A stretch of 13,163 nt of DNA from Methanobacteriota archaeon (lineage in GTDB: Archaea; Halobacteriota; Bog-38; Methanoflorentales; Methanoflorentaceae). The stretch lies in NCBI GenBank assembly GCA_003170935.1, contig PMYA01000147.1, forward strand, positions 1 to 13,163, in the 5' to 3' direction. Below, piece by piece: positions 5,012 to 12,239 of this stretch. A model generated the notes under the pieces. The model saw nothing but the letters and a program-made list of their open reading frames with translations, was not told the origin of the DNA and ran no database searches. A program made the translations under genes and the position numbers. Position 1 is the first letter of the stretch; every line of letters starts with the position of its first letter.

Positions 5012-7918
5012 TTATTCAACGTAGATAGCGGGTTTCGCCGGAAGTGCTCGTCTCGCCCGATTCGCAGGATCGTATATATCTGAGTTTTCCACGAAGATGG
5101 ATACATCTTTCCCAAATCTTCGAGACAAATACTCCTTAGTCGCGAGCAGAGTCTCTGACTCGGCCTCAAAGCCTAGCACGATGTCAGCGGCAGGTTCCTG
5201 AGCGAGCAGTTTTACAAGACCGGGTGCGATCCGAGCTATATCTTTCAGATGTGTACGCAGCTCTGGATCTTCCTTGGCTCGCGCCATAATTTGTTTTAGC
5301 GAACGACCATCTAGCCCGTACACTACTTCGCAAAGTTTGTACTTCCACGCTGCTGCAAGATATATAAAAACTGATGCAGTTTCCCGTTTTATCGCAGCTT
5401 GAATGTTCGAAACGTCACCAATTACCCCATCAAGGAAGCGCTTTTGCACAAGTGTTTCAGCATAAAGGTTATCATACTGTGGGAATGCGGCCAGCGAAAT
5501 ATAGCCATCTTTGTGCACCCTCTCCCACAATTCTTCAGCAATATGTGGAATAACAGGAGCGAGCACGCGAAGCCAAACATTGAGGAGATCTAAGAGCACG
5601 TGACGTCTCTCCCCACTATCTAAAACCATAGATCTGTACTCTTCGACCCGGTTTAACTGCTCAAAAAACGCTTCTGTAACGTACTTTCTGTATGAAAATT
5701 GATGAGCCGCTTCAGAAGCTCTTGACACCATAGCGTTAGTCGCTGCCAGGATCCATCTGCTCGGAAATGAGAGCTCCTTGTCATACTGCGGCTGTCCCGA
5801 CACGATATCACTATTTGCCGCGTGCCAAAACCGTAGAAGCCTTTTTTTGACCATCTCGACTTCATTTTCTCTCCAATCAACCGTTGAATTGAGATCAGCG
5901 ATGGAAACTAGACAGAGTCTCACTAAGTCCGCACTATAGACCTCTGGGACGGTGGCAATCGGGATTACGTTGCCCCTGCTCTTCGACATCTTCACCCCTT
6001 CGCGAATCAGAAGCTCGTTTAGGGTTACGATCTTTGGCCAGCACGCCTTAGGAAAGATTATCGCATGATGGAACAGGAAGAAGCTTAGGTGATTAGATAT
6101 GTGGGCGACGGCGGTATGTCGATGATCGTTGGGGTACCAATAGGTAAACTCGTGTCGCGCCGCCCTCAGCATTTCCTGAGGTAACCCCGTCTGCTGGCTT
6201 ACATGCGTTAAATCACCTTTGCCGAGAAAGATAAAATCAAAGAAAGCGGGCGTGAGCTGCTCTGGATCGCATTCCCGTAGGTGCTTTATGATCGTATAAA
6301 GCGCCATATAAATTACAGAATCAGAAAGTGGCTCTATAATCCAATGGTCTTTGGAGAATGGAAATGTGGTGCCGAGACCTCTGCGTCTGACACATGGCCG
6401 TTTATCGAGCCAGTGAAACGTCTGAACGAATTGTGCTCGATAAGCGTCCGGCACGATTTTTAGCTGGTCTAACAGTTCAAATGCCTTTGCTTTCCACTTA
6501 GGGTCACCATAGTTGAGGAAGTATTGGTCTGGCTCAATGGCAACAACGACGCTGCCGCCACATCGACAGAGTCCTTTTGCTGAAGTCTCGTAAATAGTTG
6601 AAGCGGCATTTCGCGCCTTCAGAAACTCGACGATGTCTTCTTTCACGTCGCGTACAAGTCTACCTTCAAACTGTTGTGCAATGGGCTTAAGAGTGCCATT
6701 ATAGAACTCCTCCTTATAGAGTAGGTTTGTTATTCGGCTGAGCGTTTCATTGTCGCGTTGCGATCGAACGTCAAAACGCTCGCATAGTTCAACGGCTGGA
6801 AAATCGCTATATCCCTCAATCTTTATTAGAGAGATTGGTTTTATGGCTTCAATATCGTTGGTTAACCGAATAAGGTCATTATCCGCGTTTATACCCCGCT
6901 GTTGCCTCAGGTCGTTAAGAGCTGCCCAGTCATAAGGGGCATGTGCAGGAACGCTCATGACGATTCCCGTACCGTAATTAACATCAACGAAGGACGCCGG
7001 GAGAATCGGTATTTTGCTCCCTACAGGGCTGACGCAGTGTCCCCCCAACAGTGCCGAGCCACGAAACTCCTCAATGATGTTTACATCGTGCTGCTGATAG
7101 CGCAACTTGGATGCGCTTTCCGGAGAGATGATCCACTTCTCGCCGTCGACGTATGCCTTAACATAGGTCTCGCTCGGAGCCACCCAGAGATTTGTCACTG
7201 CAAAAACCGTTTCAGGGCGCAGCGTTGCTGTAACAATATATCCGTCTTCGAAAGAGAACTTGATCCCTATGTACTCATCGATGGAGATCTTATCGACGTC
7301 ACCGCCAGCAATATCATCTTCTCCAACGGCATTTTTATCAATCGTGCAATAGAGGATTGGGTGCTGCCCGCTGACGATGAGTCCGAGTTCCATTAGCTTT
7401 TCGTACTGCCAGCGAATGAACTGGTTGTAGATCGGATCTCCGGTGGTAAACTGCCTAGACCAGTCTATAGAGAAGCCCATTTTCTGGAAATCTGGGATGA
7501 TCTTGGCTGCAAAGTAGTTCGCGATATTCCAAGGATTGACAAATGAGTTGACGATCTCCTCGACGCGCGACTCGTCTTCTTCGTAGAGTCGGACATAGTT
7601 TTCATAAAGTGCTATCGTCGCGCCCTCGCAACGCTCTATACACGAGCTGATTGCAAGAATCGGAGTCCCCGTGATGTGCCACGCCATCGGCCATAAGACG
7701 TTGTAGCCGTTCATTCTCATAAACCGAGCATGAATGTCGGCAACGTTGTACGTCCGCGTGTGGCCTATGTGCTGCGGTCCGCTCGTGTACGGATATGGTG
7801 TCGTTAAGAAATACTTCTTCGATCCAGTACTTTGTGGCTCAAATATCTTATCAGAAAACCAACGATCCTGCCACTTGCGCTCAATCGCTCGAATTTCGTC
7901 GAGTTCGGAAACTGTCAA
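5012..7918 (-). CDS. leuS: Leucyl-tRNA synthetase, archaeal type
   Basis: This 968-residue class Ia synthetase charges tRNA-Leu with leucine. The catalytic HIGH motif appears as HIGH at 50-53 (in PYPYTSGPQHIGHTRTYN) and the second signature as KMSKS at 643-647. The CP1 editing domain is complete, with TLRPETVFA (232-240) and GTGIVMSVPAHAPYD (316-330); D330 is the likely conserved editing Asp. A CxCGG knuckle (451-455) and a C-terminal anticodon/tRNA-binding extension of archaeal type follow. The start is TTG at 7918, preceded by AGGGGT; the first internal Met (about 67) lies beyond HIGH, so a rare start codon is required. It is the third gene of the nob1 - HTH/PRTase - leuS operon, 23 bp after the preceding stop. 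Confidence 0.96.
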   Translation of the reverse strand: MTVSELDEIRAIERKWQDRWFSDKIFEPQSTGSKKYFLTTPYPYTSGPQHIGHTRTYNVADIHARFMRMNGYNVLWPMAWHITGTPILAISSCIERCEGATIALYENYVRLYEEDESRVEEIVNSFVNPWNIANYFAAKIIPDFQKMGFSIDWSRQFTTGDPIYNQFIRWQYEKLMELGLIVSGQHPILYCTIDKNAVGEDDIAGGDVDKISIDEYIGIKFSFEDGYIVTATLRPETVFAVTNLWVAPSETYVKAYVDGEKWIISPESASKLRYQQHDVNIIEEFRGSALLGGHCVSPVGSKIPILPASFVDVNYGTGIVMSVPAHAPYDWAALNDLRQQRGINADNDLIRLTNDIEAIKPISLIKIEGYSDFPAVELCERFDVRSQRDNETLSRITNLLYKEEFYNGTLKPIAQQFEGRLVRDVKEDIVEFLKARNAASTIYETSAKGLCRCGGSVVVAIEPDQYFLNYGDPKWKAKAFELLDQLKIVPDAYRAQFVQTFHWLDKRPCVRRRGLGTTFPFSKDHWIIEPLSDSVIYMALYTIIKHLRECDPEQLTPAFFDFIFLGKGDLTHVSQQTGLPQEMLRAARHEFTYWYPNDHRHTAVAHISNHLSFFLFHHAIIFPKACWPKIVTLNELLIREGVKMSKSRGNVIPIATVPEVYSADLVRLCLVSIADLNSTVDWRENEVEMVKKRLLRFWHAANSDIVSGQPQYDKELSFPSRWILAATNAMVSRASEAAHQFSYRKYVTEAFFEQLNRVEEYRSMVLDSGERRHVLLDLLNVWLRVLAPVIPHIAEELWERVHKDGYISLAAFPQYDNLYAETLVQKRFLDGVIGDVSNIQAAIKRETASVFIYLAAAWKYKLCEVVYGLDGRSLKQIMARAKEDPELRTHLKDIARIAPGLVKLLAQEPAADIVLGFEAESETLLATKEYLSRRFGKDVSIFVENSDIYDPANRARRALPAKPAIYVE

Positions 7919-7941
7919 TTATACCCCTACAATCTAAACGA

Positions 7942-8535
7942 TCAAAAAATGGTGATTCGAACAAGCGACCTTATTGGAACATTAAGGACTTGCTTGATTC
8001 CCTTCTTGTTAATAAGAACGGCTACTGAGAGCGGCGTTGCTTGCATCTCTTTGATGATCTTGACAATTTCAGTTGCGGTGCTGCCGGTAGTGATGACGTC
8101 ATCTACTATCGCACAACTTTTTCCTGCGATATCGGCAAAATTTTGACTAAATGATCCCGTAAAGCTTTCATTCTCAGATCCCTTCTGCTTTTTTGGGAGG
8201 AACACCGCAAGTTCTGCTTCAATTTCTTCTGCGACCAGCGTCGCAAGAGGCAGACCACTTAGCGCGACTCCAACGACGACGTCGGGATTGCCCGTTTCCA
8301 GTATCATATCGGCTAACGCGAGTGAGATGAATCTGAGCCGCTCCGCGTTTTGCCCAATCTCACTCCAGTTAACATATATATCCTTCGGAACAGGTCCTCG
8401 CGAGGTCTCTGAGCGGGTAAGAAGCCACGTAGCGGTATCTCGTGATATGTTTAGTTCATCTGCTATCTCGCCCGAACGTAACCCTTTCTCGTGAAGTTCC
8501 TTCGCGTTACTTATGAGGTCGTTCAAATCTTTCAT
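7942..8535 (-). CDS. HTH-phosphoribosyltransferase regulator, GfcR / orotate PRTase-like
   Basis: This 197-residue protein joins an N-terminal helix-turn-helix (13-41, core LRSGEIADELNISRDTATWL) to a type I phosphoribosyltransferase domain. The PRPP-binding motif is intact, AIVDDVITTGST (142-153), with a pyrophosphate-loop-like GVALSGLPLA (89-98). The layout matches the archaeal 'orotate phosphoribosyltransferase-like' group, whose haloarchaeal member GfcR is a DNA-binding regulator of sugar metabolism. It is therefore more likely a PRPP- or nucleotide-sensing regulator than the biosynthetic PyrE, although enzymatic activity cannot be excluded. The ATG at 8535 follows GGAGGAG. It sits between nob1 (26-bp gap) and leuS (23-bp gap). 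A palindrome at 9104-9119 before the operon is a possible binding site. Confidence 0.87.
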   Translation of the reverse strand: MKDLNDLISNAKELHEKGLRSGEIADELNISRDTATWLLTRSETSRGPVPKDIYVNWSEIGQNAERLRFISLALADMILETGNPDVVVGVALSGLPLATLVAEEIEAELAVFLPKKQKGSENESFTGSFSQNFADIAGKSCAIVDDVITTGSTATEIVKIIKEMQATPLSVAVLINKKGIKQVLNVPIRSLVRITIF

Positions 8536-8561
8536 GTTCTTACTCCTCCAACCATCGGCAC

Positions 8562-9032
8562 TTACCGCTTTACCGGCTTAACTTTCACTTCAGATCCACA
8601 CACAGGACAGATTGCTTCCGACTCATATACTCGACCACATCCAACGCACCTGCGCCTCCACGTGAGCACACGTTTGATTCGCGCCTGCTGGATCGGTTGT
8701 ATCTCAATACCGAGGAGCGTAGCGACATTCTGAATGGAATAGTCATCGGTGACCAGTGTACCGCTCAGTTCGAGCGCTTTAGCCAGTAAGTCAATATCAG
8801 CTCTAGACAGCCTGAGATAGTCACCTGTAGACTTAGCCTTTTCCGTGACGATTTCCACGTCGATTTTCAGGGGATCTTCGATTTTCAGGCCCCCTTTTAG
8901 AAACTCTTGCAGGACTACTGCAGCTTCAGAGCTTCTCAACTCGCGTGTGACCTCAGGAACAGTGTATAAGTTGCCAGAGACTGAAACGTGATAAATAAAC
9001 ACGGGTGCGTCAAGCACGTAAGTTCTGGTCAT
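8562..9032 (-). CDS. nob1: rRNA maturation endonuclease Nob1 (PIN + zinc ribbon)
   Basis: This 156-residue protein has a PIN nuclease domain (1-115) and a C-terminal zinc ribbon with cysteines at 129, 132, 142 and 145. Probable metal-binding acidic residues are D8 (YVLDAP), E31 (VTREL), D79 or D81 (SRADIDLLAKAL) and D96/D97 (LVTDDYSIQN). Nob1 makes the final cut at the 3' end of 16S/18S rRNA precursors during small-subunit assembly. All key residues are present and the length is normal for archaea. It is the promoter-proximal gene of the operon with the HTH-PRTase and leuS. No Shine-Dalgarno precedes the ATG at 9032, and a TATA box centred 24-25 nt upstream predicts a leaderless mRNA. Confidence 0.94.
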   Translation of the reverse strand: MTRTYVLDAPVFIYHVSVSGNLYTVPEVTRELRSSEAAVVLQEFLKGGLKIEDPLKIDVEIVTEKAKSTGDYLRLSRADIDLLAKALELSGTLVTDDYSIQNVATLLGIEIQPIQQARIKRVLTWRRRCVGCGRVYESEAICPVCGSEVKVKPVKR

Positions 9033-9052
9033 CTGCTAAGCATATGTAGGTG

Positions 9053-9060
9053 ATATAATA
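9053..9060 (-). promoter_or_regulatory. TATA box of the nob1 operon
   Basis: The minus strand reads CATATTATATCACC, with TATTATAT at 9060-9053, centred about 24.5 nt before the nob1 ATG. Transcription would start at or next to the A of the start codon, matching the absence of a ribosome site. A second AT-rich box (9065-9074, TTTTAAAAAA on the minus strand) could serve instead with a leader of about 12 nt. Confidence 0.45.
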
Positions 9061-9103
9061 TGCACTTTTTTAAAAGCAGACTTGATGTAGAACCAAAATC
9101 CGC

Positions 9104-9119
9104 GATCAGAAATCTGATC
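9104..9119. repeat. Perfect palindrome GATCAGA-AA-TCTGATC
   Basis: The 16-bp sequence GATCAGAAATCTGATC has two perfect 7-bp arms around AA. It lies 44-59 bp upstream of the nob1 TATA box and about 140 bp before the promoter of the flavin-binding gene on the other side, in the 278-bp divergent region. Size and symmetry suit a dimeric helix-turn-helix operator. A larger inverted repeat, CGCGAT (9101-9106) with ATCGCG (9131-9136), encloses half of it. Confidence 0.5.
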
Positions 9120-9258
9120 AACGGTTTCCCATCGCGCTAATCCGGAGCCGACGCACTGCGATCTCGGCGCCTTTAGCATTGACGCGGCGCGTTAGTCGAC
9201 TAGTATATGGGCTCACTATGTGTAGAAGCAACTCAGCCCCCTCCGAGCCAGAGAAAGG

Positions 9259-9268
9259 TTTTTATTAT
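9259..9268 (+). promoter_or_regulatory. Promoter of the flavin-binding protein gene
   Basis: TTTTTATTAT preceded by purine-rich GAGAAAGG forms a BRE/TATA pair. The expected start near 9289 leaves a leader of about 20 nt, which contains the GGAGGT ribosome site at 9298-9303. Confidence 0.5.
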
Positions 9269-9310
9269 CGCCAAGTGCTCTATTAATGTTTACAAACGGA
9301 GGTGCATATT

Positions 9311-9706
9311 ATGACGAACCTGCCAGAAGAAGTGATCAACAACATTAATGCTGTAAAAACCGTAGTGTTCACAACGGTAAGTGATGCCGGTGTGCCTAAT
9401 ACCGTACCAAATCAATTCATCATCATAAAAGAGCCCCAAACTATTCTTATCGGTGACAACCATTGGCAAAAAACTCTCAATAATCTGAAGAAGCCGAATA
9501 GCAACGTCGCACTTACCTCTTGGGAGGGCTATGTGGGATACCAAGTCAAGGGTGTGGCCAACTACGTCACTGAAGGGCCTGACTATGAGATGATGAAACA
9601 GAAGATTAAGACTCGAAGTGAAAAATTGTCTGCAAAAGGTTGTGCAATAATGACTGTAACAGAAGTCTATGACATTGCACCGGGCAAAGGAAAAAGAATC
9701 GCCTAA
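9311..9706 (+). CDS. FMN-binding split-barrel (pyridoxamine 5'-phosphate oxidase-like) protein
   Basis: This 131-residue protein has the small flavin-binding split-barrel pattern: an N-terminal helix, a strand pair KTVVFTTVSDAGVPNTVPNQF (16-36), the segment ILIGDNHWQKTLNNLKKPNSN (45-65) typical of the flavin-phosphate region, VALTSW (66-71), and YQVKGVANYVTEGPDYE (77-93). Such proteins bind FMN or F420-type cofactors; the substrate and reaction cannot be told from sequence. The ATG at 9311 is chosen because GGAGGTG ends 7 nt before it. An in-frame GTG at 9302 lies inside the Shine-Dalgarno and is unlikely. It is probably monocistronic, with a possible terminator hairpin just after the stop, before the TrmB-type regulator gene. 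Confidence 0.83.
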   Translation: MTNLPEEVINNINAVKTVVFTTVSDAGVPNTVPNQFIIIKEPQTILIGDNHWQKTLNNLKKPNSNVALTSWEGYVGYQVKGVANYVTEGPDYEMMKQKIKTRSEKLSAKGCAIMTVTEVYDIAPGKGKRIA

Positions 9707-9719
9707 CCACTAACCCCCA

Positions 9720-9741
9720 AGCAACGGCAGTTGCTGTTTTT
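9720..9741 (+). terminator. Stem-loop plus T-run after the flavin-binding protein gene
   Basis: AGCAAC (9720-9725) pairs with GTTGCT (9730-9735) around GGCA and is followed after one G by TTTTT. It begins 14 bp past the stop codon. The stem is short, but the layout fits an intrinsic-type or oligo-T terminator. Confidence 0.42.
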
Positions 9742-9806
9742 AAATCGGTATATCGATAATTAGTAAAGATGGGTGATCGCTCATCGCAAGGAGCGGTGAG
9801 TGGAAT

Positions 9807-11633
9807 GTGCTAAAGGACAAAATGCCGGTAGACATATTAGCTCTTTTATTAGAGTTCGGGCTCAACGAGGAAGCGGGAGAGGTATACCTCCACCTATTGC
9901 GAGCAGGAAGACAAACTGTTAGCGAAGTAACGGAATCGCTGCATCTCACCAATCGGACTGCGAACGATGTCTTGAGGGAACTTTCAAAAAAAGGACTCGT
10001 AAAACGTATATCGACCAATCCGGAGACGTTTCTAGCAGCTTATCCATCCCCCCTAATCCGCCCTGCCATTGACAACGAGGCCACTAAATTACAGCACTTG
10101 GGCGAGGCGCGAGATAAACTACTGGAGCTGTGGGACGCTGAGCGCGCAAAAGCGCAAGGGTTGCCTATCGAATTGTGTCCGATCGAAGAGGGCTTCTCCA
10201 TTCTCTACGACAAAGACGATATTATTAGCAGGCGGCTCGAGACCTTCGAAGCGACCGAGAAAAGACTTTGGATTGCCTCGACAGAATTTTGGCTTCCTCG
10301 GTGGGAAAAAGTACTGTATGACTATTTTGTTGATAATGATGGAAAATGCAAGATCGAGGATCTCAGGATCTTACTTCCGATAACTCAAAGTAACGTTGAC
10401 GTAGTAAAGCAACTTTCAACGTGCTTTAACATACGGCATGCTCCAATGATAAGCGATATTGCTATCGTTATTTCAGACTGCAAAGAGGCCATTTACACCG
10501 GTGTTAAGAAGGATCTGGACGAGTTGGAGAGAGTTGAACTCACCCCGTCGCTGTGGTCAAACAATAGCGGATTCATTGAGATACAGAGCTCTGTTTTTCA
10601 AACATTGTGGGAACGAGGAGTAGAAGCTCGTTTTAGGATACAAGAGATAGAGACGGGTAAGCCTATTGAGGTCACACGCGTTATTACCGATTATAAAGTG
10701 ATTGTGCAAGACTTCGAATCGCTGATTAAAACCGCCCAAAAAGAGATATTCATGTGGATTAGAGGTGAAGCCTTGCCGGTTTTGGCACCACTTATCCCAA
10801 AAGACGCGCGGCAGCGAGGTATAAGCGTCATTATAATGGCTGAAATTAACAAGGATAACCTGCAAGCTGCTCAGGACATCGCCGAATATACCGACGTCCG
10901 TCATATTCCTCAAATTGTGCATAGCACAGGTGTTATCATTGACCAACAAGCTATGCAAGTGTTGTTGTACTCATTCAGTGAAAAGGGAGCAGAGCTCTAT
11001 AATTCAATTTACACGAACACGCAGAGCTTTGTAGAGACTCAGCACTCGATGATGGAAGACATGTGGCACTCTGGAATCGAGCTTCGGTACCGAGAGCAAG
11101 AGCTAACAGAAGGTCGAGTTGTGCAGACGATACAAGTGATTAAAAAGAGAGAGAACGTCTACAAAGCTTTCTACGAGATGCTCGATAGGTCAAAGAACGA
11201 ATTCAATGTCATACAAACTCGAATGGGAGTAAAACGGCTCTATAACTTAATTAAAGATAGAGAGATGCCTAAAATCACCTATCGTTTGCTTGCCCCTATT
11301 GAGAGCGTCAACATCGAAGAGGCGCGTCTGCTTACTACATACTTTGAAATTCGGCATCTTGAATCGGAGACTGGAGCAGGGATCTTTATTTCAGATGATG
11401 ATAAGCTGCTTGGAACGAGTTATATTTACGACACTGGCGACGTGGATAACGTGATTTACAAGTCTGCATTTAAAACGGACATCTCTGAGTTTATTTTTAT
11501 TGAAAAAGAACTCTTTAACAGCTTTTGGTACAAAGCAACGCCGCTAAGTGTCAGAGAGCAGGAGCTGCCAGTCGACAGCAAAAAAGGTTTTATTGACACA
11601 GAGAAGCTAGAAAAGACACCAATCAGACGTTAG
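9807..11633 (+). CDS. TrmB-type HTH regulator with three tandem sensor-like repeats
   Basis: This 608-residue protein starts with a TrmB-like winged helix (9-75; LLLEFGLNEEAGEVYLHLLR, then HLTNRTANDVLRELSKKGLVKRI) and a helical linker (90-118). The rest is a threefold repeat of about 150 residues. Units at roughly 121-284, 286-436 and 441-590 share an [NDE]-[IV]-R-H motif (208-211, 363-366, 514-517) and a unit-ending W...R-x-Q-E motif (W268/RIQE 277-280; W420/REQE 429-432; W574/REQE 583-586). The TrmB family commonly pairs this DNA-binding domain with a ligand-sensing C-terminal region; the ligand is unknown here. No membrane segment is seen. The start is GTG at 9807, 7 nt after GGTGA (9795-9799); an ATG at 9822 is the alternative. 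It stands 100 bp after the flavin-binding gene, which may be a target or a mere neighbour. Confidence 0.8.
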   Translation: MLKDKMPVDILALLLEFGLNEEAGEVYLHLLRAGRQTVSEVTESLHLTNRTANDVLRELSKKGLVKRISTNPETFLAAYPSPLIRPAIDNEATKLQHLGEARDKLLELWDAERAKAQGLPIELCPIEEGFSILYDKDDIISRRLETFEATEKRLWIASTEFWLPRWEKVLYDYFVDNDGKCKIEDLRILLPITQSNVDVVKQLSTCFNIRHAPMISDIAIVISDCKEAIYTGVKKDLDELERVELTPSLWSNNSGFIEIQSSVFQTLWERGVEARFRIQEIETGKPIEVTRVITDYKVIVQDFESLIKTAQKEIFMWIRGEALPVLAPLIPKDARQRGISVIIMAEINKDNLQAAQDIAEYTDVRHIPQIVHSTGVIIDQQAMQVLLYSFSEKGAELYNSIYTNTQSFVETQHSMMEDMWHSGIELRYREQELTEGRVVQTIQVIKKRENVYKAFYEMLDRSKNEFNVIQTRMGVKRLYNLIKDREMPKITYRLLAPIESVNIEEARLLTTYFEIRHLESETGAGIFISDDDKLLGTSYIYDTGDVDNVIYKSAFKTDISEFIFIEKELFNSFWYKATPLSVREQELPVDSKKGFIDTEKLEKTPIRR

Positions 11634-11681
11634 GTCCAGTAACTGACCAGTAAGGGCTCTACTTACCAAGCGCTCAAAAAT

Positions 11682-11728
11682 CTTAAAGTTGTGCCTATTT
11701 GTGGATTGAAACTTACCCTCGCCACAAA
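11682..11728. repeat. Lone CRISPR-repeat-like sequence with inverted repeat
   Basis: The stretch 11682-11712 ends in GTGGATTGAAAC, the common 3' end of archaeal CRISPR repeats, and at about 31 nt has the usual repeat length. No second copy occurs in the window. TTTGTGG (11698-11704) is also matched by CCACAAA (11722-11728) as a perfect 7-bp inverted repeat with a 17-nt loop. ACTTACC occurs at 11661 and again at 11711. It lies in the 274-bp gap between the TrmB-type gene and the PRC-barrel gene; nothing else convincing is seen in that gap except the promoter at 11849. Confidence 0.25.
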
Positions 11729-11848
11729 GCGGTAAAAATGCGACCTTTTCAACGGCACGGCGGAGCTATCGCGCGTGCTTGCGGTCAGTGTGGTGCATCG
11801 ATATATTGAGAAGGGAAGTAACTAAGCGAATCTAACTCGATTCGGAGA

Positions 11849-11856
11849 TATATAAA
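11849..11856 (+). promoter_or_regulatory. TATA box of the PRC-barrel gene
   Basis: TATATAAA is a near-consensus archaeal box. A start about 25 nt downstream falls near 11877, giving a leader of about 30 nt before the ATG at 11908. The leader holds AAAGGGG as a weak ribosome site. Confidence 0.6.
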
Positions 11857-11907
11857 GCAACATTTTTTATACATAACACGACGTGCAATACTCAAAGGGG
11901 TATCAGC

Positions 11908-12126
11908 ATGACGCGTGGAGTATTACATAAAGACGTTTCGACGCTTAGTGGCGTCAATATCGGAAAAGTGAAAGACGTTCTGATAAATTGGGACAACAAG
12001 GAGATTTCACTAGACGTCTCAAAGGGCTTGCTGAAAGGAGAGACAATCGTTCCTTGGTCGAAAATTGTAAGCGTTGGCGATATTATTATCGTTGCTGATG
12101 ATTTAGCCCAGGAAGGAAGCAAATAA
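11908..12126 (+). CDS. PRC-barrel domain protein
   Basis: This 72-residue protein consists of a single PRC-barrel domain: a short N-terminal strand, SGVNIGKVKDVLINWDNKEI (14-33), then the beta-strand run EISLDVSKGLLKGETIVPWSKIVSVGDIIIV. Stand-alone PRC-barrel proteins are common in methanogenic archaea; the same fold occurs in RimM and in photosynthetic reaction-centre H subunits, where it acts in protein or RNA contacts. The specific partner here is unknown. A strong TATA box precedes it. The next gene starts 113 bp downstream on the same strand and may be cotranscribed. Confidence 0.85.
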   Translation: MTRGVLHKDVSTLSGVNIGKVKDVLINWDNKEISLDVSKGLLKGETIVPWSKIVSVGDIIIVADDLAQEGSK

Positions 12127-12212
12127 GTGCGTTATTTCGCTCGTTGCTGAGGGCCCTGTACATATTCGTTATTCACGCATTTCTAGTGACTTAACAGTTA
12201 TCTGACGCACTT
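12125..12212. repeat. Widely spaced 8-bp inverted repeat before the HAD gene
   Basis: AAGTGCGT (12125-12132) and ACGCACTT (12205-12212) are perfect inverse copies 72 nt apart. The left arm begins in the stop codon of the PRC-barrel gene and the right arm ends 27 bp before the HAD start. In RNA they could close an 88-nt structure in the PRC-HAD intergenic region. No known RNA family is recognised. Confidence 0.3.
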
Positions 12213-12239
12213 TAGACAGCTAAAAGCAGGCTAGCAACT

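Noticed and set aside
6902..7396. 164-codon plus-strand open frame inside leuS
   Set aside because: It is antisense to the intact LeuRS editing domain and shows no family features of its own.
11636..11653. Direct repeat CCAGTAA-N4-CCAGTAA just after the TrmB-type gene
   Set aside because: Only 7 bp repeated twice; too short to separate from chance and not next to a promoter.
11738..11809. 23-codon ORF (MRPFQRHGGAIARACGQCGA...) in the gap before the PRC-barrel gene
   Set aside because: There is no ribosome site, and its length is within chance expectation. The single CxxC is not enough to claim a gene.
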